From: Ruminococcaceae bacterium UBA3329
GTDB lineage: Bacteria; Bacillota; Clostridia; Oscillospirales; Acutalibacteraceae
Length of the DNA stretch: 10,551 bases
Direction of reading: 5' to 3'
NCBI GenBank assembly: GCA_002361875.1
Contig: DERX01000042.1
Span: 1 to 10,551 of the forward strand
In this document: piece by piece, positions 1-6,278 of the stretch
How positions within the stretch are numbered: position 1 is the first letter of the stretch
Layout: each line of letters starts with the position of its first letter
Notes under the pieces: generated by a model
The model's input: the letters and a program-made list of their open reading frames with translations, nothing else
Database searches by the model: none
Told to the model about the DNA's origin: nothing
Made by a program: the position numbers and the translations under genes

Positions 1-81
1 TATGTCCCTTTGGCTCTGCCTTACGGCATACCGCCAAAGATGGACGAAATTTTATCATTAAATTACAAAAGGGGTGGCATT

Positions 82-1761
82 ATGTATAAGTTTTATGCAG
101 AGGTTATTAAAAACGGTGTACGCAGCGGTCATAATAGGATGGAGAATGAAGATTTCAAATTTGATTTGACCGAATCTGACGGACGGATTCACGGAACGGT
201 TACCGCTCTTACGGATTTAACCTTCCGTTCAATTTCGCTGACTGAAGAGCGTGAATACGGATTTAACGATTTGTTTTATGCAAACGGGTATCAGGCTTGG
301 ACAACTTCAAGAGAATTTTGCAAAACCGATGTTTTAAAGGGCGTAATGGCACTCAGTAAAATTTCGAAATTTACCGAGGATTTAACGGGCATTTCCGGCG
401 ACTATAAGTTTGCCTCTTACGGAAATGCAGGCGTATTTCACTCTTATACATACTGCTATTTAAGACGCCGAGGGCAAAGAGCAATCACCCTTTACGGTTC
501 AAAGTCCGAGCGTAAAGGCTTTACCGTTTTTGAGGCGGATATGAATGCGAATACCTTTAAGATTTATAAGGATATAGAGGGGCTTGAGCTTAAATCGGGA
601 GAAACGTATGAGGTATTTGACATTGCGGTAATAAGCGGTGATATAGACTCGGTAATGGATAAATATTTCTTTGATTTTGTCGGCTGTAAAGAGCCGAAAG
701 AAAAGCACCTTGCAGGCTACACCTCTTGGTATAATTATTTTCAGAAGATAAACGAGCAGATAATTCTGCGTGATTTAAACGGAATTGACAGAGCAAGAGA
801 GGAAACCAATATTTTTCAGGTGGATGACGGCTATGAATCGGCTGTCGGCGACTGGTTGAGAGTTGACGGTGAAAAATTCCCGAACGGAATGAAATATATT
901 GCCGATAAAATCCACGAAAAGGGTTATAAAGCAGGAATTTGGCTCGCTCCCTTTAATGCGCAGAAAAATTCGGCTATTTTGGCGGCTCACCCTGACTGGG
1001 TAATCCGTGATAACGAAACGGGCAAGCCTCTCCTCGGCTGTGTAGGCTGGGGCGGCGCTTACACCTTTGACATTTATAATGAGGAATTCAGGGAATATTT
1101 AAAAATTGTGTTCGACACATATCTTAATGACTGGGGTTACGATATGGTCAAGCTTGATTTCCTTTATTCACAGTGTATGGAGCCTCGAAACGGCAAAACA
1201 AGGGGCGAAATTATGTGCGACGCAGTTGATTTGCTCCGTGAAACAGTGGGCGATAAGCTGATTCTCGGGTGCGGTGTGCCGCTGGGCGCTTGTATGGGTA
1301 TTTTTGACGCCTGCCGAATAGGCTGTGACGCTAACAAGGATTTTGCAGGTCCGTTTTACAATAAGCTGGGCGTAAACTGTGAAATTCCGTCCTGCCAAAA
1401 TGCGATAAACAACGCAATTTTCCGCAGTCATTTAGACGGCAGAGCGTTTGTTTGCGACCCCGATGTTTTCTTCTTAAGGAACACCAATATTAAATTCACA
1501 TTACAGCAAAAACTGCTCCTCGGCAAAATAAATGCCGTGTGCGGAAACGTGCTTTTTGTGTCTGACAATGTGGGCGATTATGATGAAACAACCGTCGGGT
1601 ATTTAAAGAACTTTTTTGAAGATAAGGACTACGAAATAATTTTGGCTGAATATGTAAGCCGTGACGTTATCTTACTTAAATTTACCGAAAACGGCACGGA
1701 AAAACAGCTTAAATTCAACATTAAAAACGGCAACAGCAATATAGGAAAGGTATTAAGATAA
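82..1761 (+). CDS. GH36 alpha-galactosidase, cytoplasmic
   Basis: A retaining glycoside hydrolase expected to release terminal alpha-linked galactose from oligosaccharides such as melibiose or raffinose. The 559-residue product is close to the short Thermotoga maritima GalA type (about 550 residues). It has an N-terminal beta-sandwich (about 1-205), a TIM barrel (about 206-480) and a short C-terminal beta domain. Visible motifs are GYTSWYNYF near 212-220, FQVDDGYE at 245-252, AGIWLAPF near 285, KLDFLY at 357-362 with D359 as the expected nucleophile, and RIGCD at 412-416 with D416 as the expected acid/base. There is no signal peptide, so it acts on imported sugar. I chose the ATG at 82 because AAAGGGGTGG precedes it by a few bases and the protein then starts like the family; the frame stays open to the left edge with an upstream ATG at 46 and TTG/CTG codons but no good SD. 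GH4 follows after 7 nt. The exact linkage preference is unproven. Confidence 0.88.
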   Translation: MYKFYAEVIKNGVRSGHNRMENEDFKFDLTESDGRIHGTVTALTDLTFRSISLTEEREYGFNDLFYANGYQAWTTSREFCKTDVLKGVMALSKISKFTEDLTGISGDYKFASYGNAGVFHSYTYCYLRRRGQRAITLYGSKSERKGFTVFEADMNANTFKIYKDIEGLELKSGETYEVFDIAVISGDIDSVMDKYFFDFVGCKEPKEKHLAGYTSWYNYFQKINEQIILRDLNGIDRAREETNIFQVDDGYESAVGDWLRVDGEKFPNGMKYIADKIHEKGYKAGIWLAPFNAQKNSAILAAHPDWVIRDNETGKPLLGCVGWGGAYTFDIYNEEFREYLKIVFDTYLNDWGYDMVKLDFLYSQCMEPRNGKTRGEIMCDAVDLLRETVGDKLILGCGVPLGACMGIFDACRIGCDANKDFAGPFYNKLGVNCEIPSCQNAINNAIFRSHLDGRAFVCDPDVFFLRNTNIKFTLQQKLLLGKINAVCGNVLFVSDNVGDYDETTVGYLKNFFEDKDYEIILAEYVSRDVILLKFTENGTEKQLKFNIKNGNSNIGKVLR

Positions 1762-1768
1762 TACGCAA

Positions 1769-3136
1769 ATGAAAATTACGGTAATAGGCGGCGGAGGAGT
1801 CCGCTCAATGTTCCTTTCAAAGAGCATTGCAAATAGGGCAAAAGAGTTAAATATAACAGAGCTTGTCTTTATGGACAATAACCCCGAAAAGCTGAATATT
1901 TACGGCAAAATGGCGCGTGAGGTCGCAAAAAGGCTTGCTCCCGAAATGAATTTTACACTGACGGGCAACGGTGTGGAAGCCATAAGCGGAGCCGATTATG
2001 TAATAACTACTATTCGTGCGGGCGGCGACAAAATGCGTTGCCGTGACGAACGAATTGCGCTTGATATGGGGTATCTCGGGCAGGAAACAACAGGTGCGGC
2101 AGGCTTTTCATTTGCAATGCGCAGTATTCCTGCTTTGGCGCAGTATTGCGAACTCGTTAAAAAATATGCAAAACCTCACTGCAAGGTATTTAATTTTACA
2201 AATCCTGCGGGAGTTGTGTCGCAGACTCTTCGTGATATGGGCCATGATTTTACCTTCGGCATTTGCGACGCACCGTCGGGAATGGTACGCTCATTTGAGG
2301 AGTTTTTAGGGTTGCCGCTTGGTTCAACGCAGTCCTTTTGCTACGGACTTAACCACCTGTCGTTTTTTAATGAGATAATTTCAGACGGTGAAAATGTTGT
2401 GCCGAAATTGATTAAAAGCAACGAAGCGTATAAAAAAACAGATTTAAGATATTTTAAGAAAGAGGATTTACTGAAAAAACAGTTTATTCCGAATGAATAT
2501 CTCTATTATTTTTATGAGCCCCAAAAAAGCGTTCAAAACATTTTAAATGCGCCCGAAACAAGAGGCGAGCAGATAGAACGCATTAACCGTGAAATGACAA
2601 AGGCGCTCAAAAGTATTGATGTTGAAAAGGATTTTGACAAGGCAATAAGCATTTTTGAGCATTATTACGGTATGCGTGAAAACTCATATATGGCAAGCGA
2701 AACTGGCGAAAAGCGTGACAAGCAGTATAAATTTGACATCTATTCCGCAGATGACGGCGGTTATGCAGGCGTTGCACTCGGAATAATCGACGCTCTCGAG
2801 AATAACACGGGAAAACCGTTTATAGCCTGCGTTCCGAATAAAAATAAAGCGATGGATTTCCTTCCTGAAACCGATACCGTTGAAATTTCGTGTAAAATAG
2901 AAAACGGTGAGGCAGTGCCGATTGCACCCCGTGTAGTTTCGGAGGAAAACAAAGAACTGATTTCCGCCGTTAAGGAATATGAGCGTCTTTCTTCAAGGGC
3001 GATTCGTTTGCACGAAAGGTCGGCGGCGGTTGACGCCCTTACCGTGCACCCGCTTGTAGGTAACAAAGCGGCGGCGGAACAGCTTGTAAATTCCTACGGG
3101 GAATTAAATAAAGATTATTTCGGAGAGTGGATATGA
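1769..3136 (+). CDS. GH4-family NAD+/Mn2+-dependent glycosidase
   Basis: GH4 enzymes cleave glycosides by an oxidation-elimination mechanism using NAD+ and a divalent metal, often on 6-phosphorylated sugars. The 455-residue protein has an N-terminal Rossmann motif (MKITVIGGGGVR, glycines 7-10), an acidic residue after the second strand (FMDNN, near 35), QETTGAAGF near 107, and NFTNPAG at 142-148. The metal-binding pair is expected at C166 (GICDAP) and H196 (GLNHLSFF). The overall layout resembles 6-phospho-beta-glucosidases, but the specificity tetrad is CDAP rather than their CN(V/I)P; 6-phospho-alpha-glucosidases use CDMP. Substrate is therefore left open. It starts 7 nt after the GH36 stop with only a weak SD (purines at 1744-1750 are too far away), so reinitiation is likely. 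Its stop overlaps the kinase start. Family call is firm; substrate is not. Confidence 0.87.
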   Translation: MKITVIGGGGVRSMFLSKSIANRAKELNITELVFMDNNPEKLNIYGKMAREVAKRLAPEMNFTLTGNGVEAISGADYVITTIRAGGDKMRCRDERIALDMGYLGQETTGAAGFSFAMRSIPALAQYCELVKKYAKPHCKVFNFTNPAGVVSQTLRDMGHDFTFGICDAPSGMVRSFEEFLGLPLGSTQSFCYGLNHLSFFNEIISDGENVVPKLIKSNEAYKKTDLRYFKKEDLLKKQFIPNEYLYYFYEPQKSVQNILNAPETRGEQIERINREMTKALKSIDVEKDFDKAISIFEHYYGMRENSYMASETGEKRDKQYKFDIYSADDGGYAGVALGIIDALENNTGKPFIACVPNKNKAMDFLPETDTVEISCKIENGEAVPIAPRVVSEENKELISAVKEYERLSSRAIRLHERSAAVDALTVHPLVGNKAAAEQLVNSYGELNKDYFGEWI

Positions 3137-4038
3137 AAGATTTTGTTGCAGCATTCGGAAAATTAAACTGTGATTTGCTTTTTGCAGGTATGCCGAGAAT
3201 CCCCAATGAGGGCGAGGAAATATATTCAAAGGATTTTAAGGTGTGCCTCGGGGGCGGACTTCCCGCTACAATGATAAACTGTTCAAGGCTCGGTGTTCCC
3301 GCACATCTCGGCACATTTTTAGGGGACGATATGTTCTCAGATTTTGCAAAGGGCGAGCTACAAAAATACGGTGTGGATTTTGTACCGTTTGAGAGCGAAA
3401 ACTATCCCCTTAACATAACATCTGCGATTATCACCGAAAGGGACAGGACCTTTGTGTCCTACGGCGGAACGGAAAAATACAGCGACGAAATGCTCGAAAA
3501 AATTTATGATGTATTAAAGGGTGCAAAAATTGTCGCTATGCAGGAAAAAATACTTCCTGTTTACGAACAGCTTAAAAAAGACGGCACTGTTTTGGTGCTT
3601 GACACGGGCTATTCGGACGATATGTCGATAGATAAACTTCGCGACTACATAAAAATTGCCGACTATTACACCCCCAACATTGACGAAACAGAGAAAATAA
3701 CGGGAACAAGGGACTATAAAAAGGCTCTTGATTTTTTGAGAGATTATTTTGAAAAGCCTGTTGTAAAATTGGGGCGTGACGGCTGTGCAGGCTTTGACGG
3801 CGATTATTTTGTTGTCCCCGAAATTAAAGAATTTTCCTGCGTTGACGCAACGGGTGCGGGCGATGCGTTCCTTTCGGGTTTTATTACGGGACTTTTCAGA
3901 GATGAAGATTTCCGTAAATGTATCCTTATGGGAAACATAACAGGCGGAAAATGCGTTACGGGTGTAGGCTGTTTAACGCAGTATTTAACGGAAAGCGAGC
4001 TTTCGGAATATGTTCGCAAATATGAAAATTTATTGTAA
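3133..4038 (+). CDS. PfkB/ribokinase-family sugar kinase
   Basis: An ATP-dependent kinase of the ribokinase/fructokinase fold, expected to phosphorylate a free sugar hydroxyl in the cytoplasm. The 301-residue product shows the N-terminal substrate-binding glycines (LGGGLPAT, G40-G42), the NxxE magnesium motif (N182-I-D-E185), VVKLGRDG at 210-217, and the C-terminal PfkB signature DATGAGDAF at 238-246 with D244 as the expected catalytic base. The ATG at 3133 is preferred over the in-frame GTG at 3127 because GGAG at 3122-3125 lies 7 nt upstream of the ATG but almost touches the GTG. The ATG overlaps the GH4 stop as ATGA, a typical translational coupling arrangement. Placement after two glycosidases suggests it acts on a sugar they release. 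Specificity (fructose, ribose, tagatose-type or other) cannot be read from the motifs. Confidence 0.88.
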   Translation: MKDFVAAFGKLNCDLLFAGMPRIPNEGEEIYSKDFKVCLGGGLPATMINCSRLGVPAHLGTFLGDDMFSDFAKGELQKYGVDFVPFESENYPLNITSAIITERDRTFVSYGGTEKYSDEMLEKIYDVLKGAKIVAMQEKILPVYEQLKKDGTVLVLDTGYSDDMSIDKLRDYIKIADYYTPNIDETEKITGTRDYKKALDFLRDYFEKPVVKLGRDGCAGFDGDYFVVPEIKEFSCVDATGAGDAFLSGFITGLFRDEDFRKCILMGNITGGKCVTGVGCLTQYLTESELSEYVRKYENLL

Positions 4039-4062
4039 AATCAGCAAAAGGAAGAGTTTTAA

Positions 4063-5448
4063 ATGAACGAAAAAGCAGATATTTCACAGCAGATGGCTAC
4101 TGCTCCTGTGTTTCGTTTGCTTATAAAATTGAGCATACCTGCAGTTGCGGCGCAAATAGTTAATCTGCTGTATAATATTGTAGACAGAATTTATTTGGGG
4201 CATATGCCGAATGTGGGAAGCTTGGCACTGACGGGCGTGGGACTTTGCTTTCCCGTAATTACTCTTGTAACGGCATTCACAATGCTGATAGCACAAGGCG
4301 GCGCGCCCCGTGCGGCAATCGAAATGGGCAGACAGGATATAAGACGCGCCGAAAAAATATTGGGAAACTGTTTTTCTGCTTTAATAATTACTGCGCTTTG
4401 CCTTACCGCCGTGTTTATGATCTTCGGTGAAAGGCTGTTAATGCTGTTCGGAGCAAGCAGTGAAACAATTGTTTACGCACTGCCCTATATGCGTGTTTAT
4501 GTTGCAGGTTCAATTTTTGTAATGCTCTCATTGGGGCTTAATATGTTTATCACAACTCAAGGCTTTACGAAAGTAAGTATGGCAACGGTTATGATAGGCG
4601 CAGTTATCAACATTATTCTGGACCCGATTTTTATATTCGGCTTTAAAATGGGCGTTCGGGGTGCGGCTCTTGCAACGATTATTGCACAGGGCGTTTCCGC
4701 CGTTTGGGTGGCCGCATTTCTTTTCGGCAAAAAGACAAAGCTTCGTGTTCGCCGTGAAAATCTTATTCCGTCTGCTCGCTTAATGCTCCCTGTGCTCGCG
4801 CTGGGCATTTCTCCGTTTATTATGAGCGCTACCGAGGCACTTATTAACATAGCGTTCAATTCAAGCTTGCAAAAATACGGCGGAGACATTGCCGTGGGCG
4901 CAATGACCGTTTGCTCCACGGTGTTCCAGTTTGCGTGGATACCTGCCCAAGGGATAGGTCAGGGCGCACAGCCGATTATCAGCTACAATTACGGAGCAAG
5001 AAACGGGGAGCGTGTAAAATCTGCATTCAAATCAATGCTTGCTGTCAATTTCTTTTTTGTATTTACTGTCGGCGCACTTGTAGAGCTTTTCCCGTCGGTA
5101 TTTATTAAAATATTTAATAATGACCCTGCCCTTGTGGAAACGGCAAGCCGAATGCTTCGCATTTATTCGGGCGGTCTTATGTTCTTCGGCATACAGCAGT
5201 CGGTACAGCAGACCTTCATTGCTATAGGCAAGGCGAAAGAGTCGCTGTTTATTGCGTGTCTGCGTAAAATAATTCTGCTCATACCGCTTATTTACATCTT
5301 GCCGACAATAATTTCGGATAAAGTGACTGCCGTTTTCCTTGCAGAACCTGTTTCTGATATTATTTCAGTTTTAACCTCGGCAATTCTTTTTGCTTTTGTA
5401 TTCAGCAAAGAGATGAAAAAATTGAATACTCCAAAAGCAACGGATTGA
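4063..5448 (+). CDS. MATE-family multidrug/toxin efflux protein
   Basis: A membrane antiporter of the MATE (MOP) family, exporting small cationic or other toxic compounds using a sodium or proton gradient. At 461 residues it has the normal size and about twelve hydrophobic segments in two halves. Family features are NLLYNIVDRIYLGHM near 30-44, the GGAPRAAIEMGRQD loop near 79-92 after the second helix, and the second-half motif GIGQGAQPIISYNYGA at 297-312. AAGGAAGAG at 4048-4056 sits 6 nt before the ATG. The gene lies 24 nt after the PfkB kinase, so it is probably cotranscribed with the glycosidase genes, and it precedes a TetR regulator. It could be a drug pump under that regulator, or an exporter linked to the glycoside pathway, for example for a toxic aglycone; the sequence does not decide this. 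Confidence 0.9.
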   Translation: MNEKADISQQMATAPVFRLLIKLSIPAVAAQIVNLLYNIVDRIYLGHMPNVGSLALTGVGLCFPVITLVTAFTMLIAQGGAPRAAIEMGRQDIRRAEKILGNCFSALIITALCLTAVFMIFGERLLMLFGASSETIVYALPYMRVYVAGSIFVMLSLGLNMFITTQGFTKVSMATVMIGAVINIILDPIFIFGFKMGVRGAALATIIAQGVSAVWVAAFLFGKKTKLRVRRENLIPSARLMLPVLALGISPFIMSATEALINIAFNSSLQKYGGDIAVGAMTVCSTVFQFAWIPAQGIGQGAQPIISYNYGARNGERVKSAFKSMLAVNFFFVFTVGALVELFPSVFIKIFNNDPALVETASRMLRIYSGGLMFFGIQQSVQQTFIAIGKAKESLFIACLRKIILLIPLIYILPTIISDKVTAVFLAEPVSDIISVLTSAILFAFVFSKEMKKLNTPKATD

Positions 5449-5463
5449 AATTTAAGAAAAAAC

Positions 5464-5492
5464 TATACAAATTAAATGTTATATGATACAAT
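5464..5492 (+). promoter_or_regulatory. Probable promoter of the TetR gene
   Basis: TATACA at 5464-5469 (4 of 6 to TTGACA) and TACAAT at 5487-5492 (5 of 6 to TATAAT) are separated by 17 nt in an AT-rich gap. An overlapping alternative -10 is TATGAT at 5482-5487. No terminator is visible after the MATE gene, so read-through may also contribute. This is motif reading only, with no transcript evidence. Confidence 0.45.
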
Positions 5493-5511
5493 ATCTTCAT
5501 ATTTCATATAA
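5479..5511. promoter_or_regulatory. Candidate TetR operator (inverted and tandem half-sites)
   Basis: TTATATGA at 5479-5486 and TCATATAA at 5504-5511 form a perfect 8-base inverted repeat with a 17-base spacer. A second half-site at 5496-5502 makes TTCATAT occur twice in tandem (5496-5502, 5503-5509), and it also faces the left arm as ATATGA/TCATAT. The cluster overlaps the predicted -10 and ends just before the SD of the TetR gene, where an autorepressor would act. The AT-rich context raises the chance of coincidence. Confidence 0.45.
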
Positions 5512-5522
5512 AGGGATAAAAT

Positions 5523-6176
5523 ATGGAACTGAAAAAACACCATAAGCAAACCTTTGACAACCTGCCGAAAGAAAAACGGCAGAGAATAATTGAAACGGCT
5601 ACGCAGGAGTTTGCCCGTAAAGGCTATCATGACTCCAGCGTAAGTGCCATTGCGTCAAAAGCGGGGATAAGCGTCGGGGCGATTTACAAATATTTTGACA
5701 GCAAGCTTGATTTGTTTCTTACCATTGTGGCGCATAATATCAGCCGAATGGAAGAGCTTTTGACAGGTCTTGCCGCCGCTGACGAGGACGTTATTATCAA
5801 GGTTGAAAAAATTCTCCGTGAAATAATAAGCTTTTCGCGTGAGAACGGAATTTTAATAAATCTTTACAACTCGATGACCGCTGTGAATGACAAAAAACTT
5901 GCAAGTCAGTTTGCAACGGAAATGGAACAGCTCACCGCTGAAATTTACACCCGTGCAATTATTGAGGGGCAGGCAAACGGTGAAATCCGCAAGGATATTG
6001 ACCCGAAGGCAGCGGCGTTTTTGATTGACGATTTGTTTATGTCATTGCAATTTTCATTTGCAAATGATTATTATATTCAGCGGTTTAAGCTTTATTGCGG
6101 TGACGACGCTACGGACAGAGATGAGTTTATAATCGGCGAAGTTTTAAAATTTGTTAAATCTGCATTGCACGCATGA
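5523..6176 (+). CDS. TetR/AcrR-family transcriptional regulator
   Basis: A one-component DNA-binding repressor, 217 residues, typical for TetR. The N-terminal domain (about 15-65) has the classical sequence pattern: a first helix with RIIETATQEFARKGY (21-35), then SVSAIASKAGIS and the recognition region GISVGAIYKYF at 48-58, followed by SKLDLF. The C-terminal helical domain (about 75-215) is the ligand and dimer part and gives no clear ligand hint. The start at 5523 is preceded by AAGGG about 8 nt upstream. It has its own probable promoter with an operator-like palindrome, so autorepression is likely. It lies between a MATE pump gene and an FGGY kinase/transporter set, all on the same strand; either flank could be its target, and TetR regulators beside MATE pumps are common. 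Confidence 0.9.
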   Translation: MELKKHHKQTFDNLPKEKRQRIIETATQEFARKGYHDSSVSAIASKAGISVGAIYKYFDSKLDLFLTIVAHNISRMEELLTGLAAADEDVIIKVEKILREIISFSRENGILINLYNSMTAVNDKKLASQFATEMEQLTAEIYTRAIIEGQANGEIRKDIDPKAAAFLIDDLFMSLQFSFANDYYIQRFKLYCGDDATDRDEFIIGEVLKFVKSALHA

Positions 6177-6186
6177 CGGTGCAGTG
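6163..6186 (+). other. Hairpin across the TetR stop codon
   Basis: CATTGCAC (6163-6170) can pair with GTGCAGTG (6179-6186), giving 8 pairs with one U-G wobble and an 8-base loop that holds the TGA stop. It is followed by ATTTAAG rather than a clear T-tract, so it is at best a weak or partial terminator, or an mRNA-stabilising hairpin. Confidence 0.35.
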
Positions 6187-6206
6187 ATTTAAGCATAAAA
6201 CATTAC

Positions 6207-6278
6207 GGAAAGGAACGGTACGGCAGGTAAAAATTATATTTACATAAGTTTCCGATGCAGTACCGCAGGGTGAAGTGA
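6207..6278 (+). promoter_or_regulatory. Structured leader element, copy A, before FGGY kinase
   Basis: GGAAAGGAACGG (6207-6218) leads into a stem in which CGGTAC (6216-6221) pairs with GTACCG (6260-6265); one mismatch further in, GCA (6223-6225) pairs with TGC (6256-6258). An inner GTAAA/TTTAC hairpin (6227-6231 with 6239-6243) has a 7-base loop. The stem is followed by C and then AGGGTGAAG, whose AGGG at 6267-6270 is the SD for the ATG at 6279. Copy B at 7907-7976 has the same flanks but a different, still complementary stem. The arrangement suggests a cis-acting RNA controlling translation or transcript stability; no known riboswitch class was recognised. Confidence 0.55.

Noticed and set aside
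10..81. Longer GH36 protein starting at position 10 (TTG-type) or at the ATG at 46
   Set aside because: No SD precedes either, the family N-terminus aligns with MYKFYAEV, and a strong SD lies just before the ATG at 82.
3127..3132. GTG start for the PfkB kinase
   Set aside because: The SD GGAG at 3122-3125 would nearly touch this GTG; it is well spaced for the ATG at 3133, which also forms an ATGA overlap.
6187..6206. Separate promoter for the FGGY kinase
   Set aside because: Candidate -35 and -10 hexamers here match poorly or have the wrong spacing, so I could not support a call.
6206..6254. Alternative pairing CGGAAA (6206-6211) with TTTCCG (6249-6254) in leader A
   Set aside because: It would be a switch-like competing helix, but leader B has the same 5' flank and no TTTCC in its loop, so it is not supported by the second copy.
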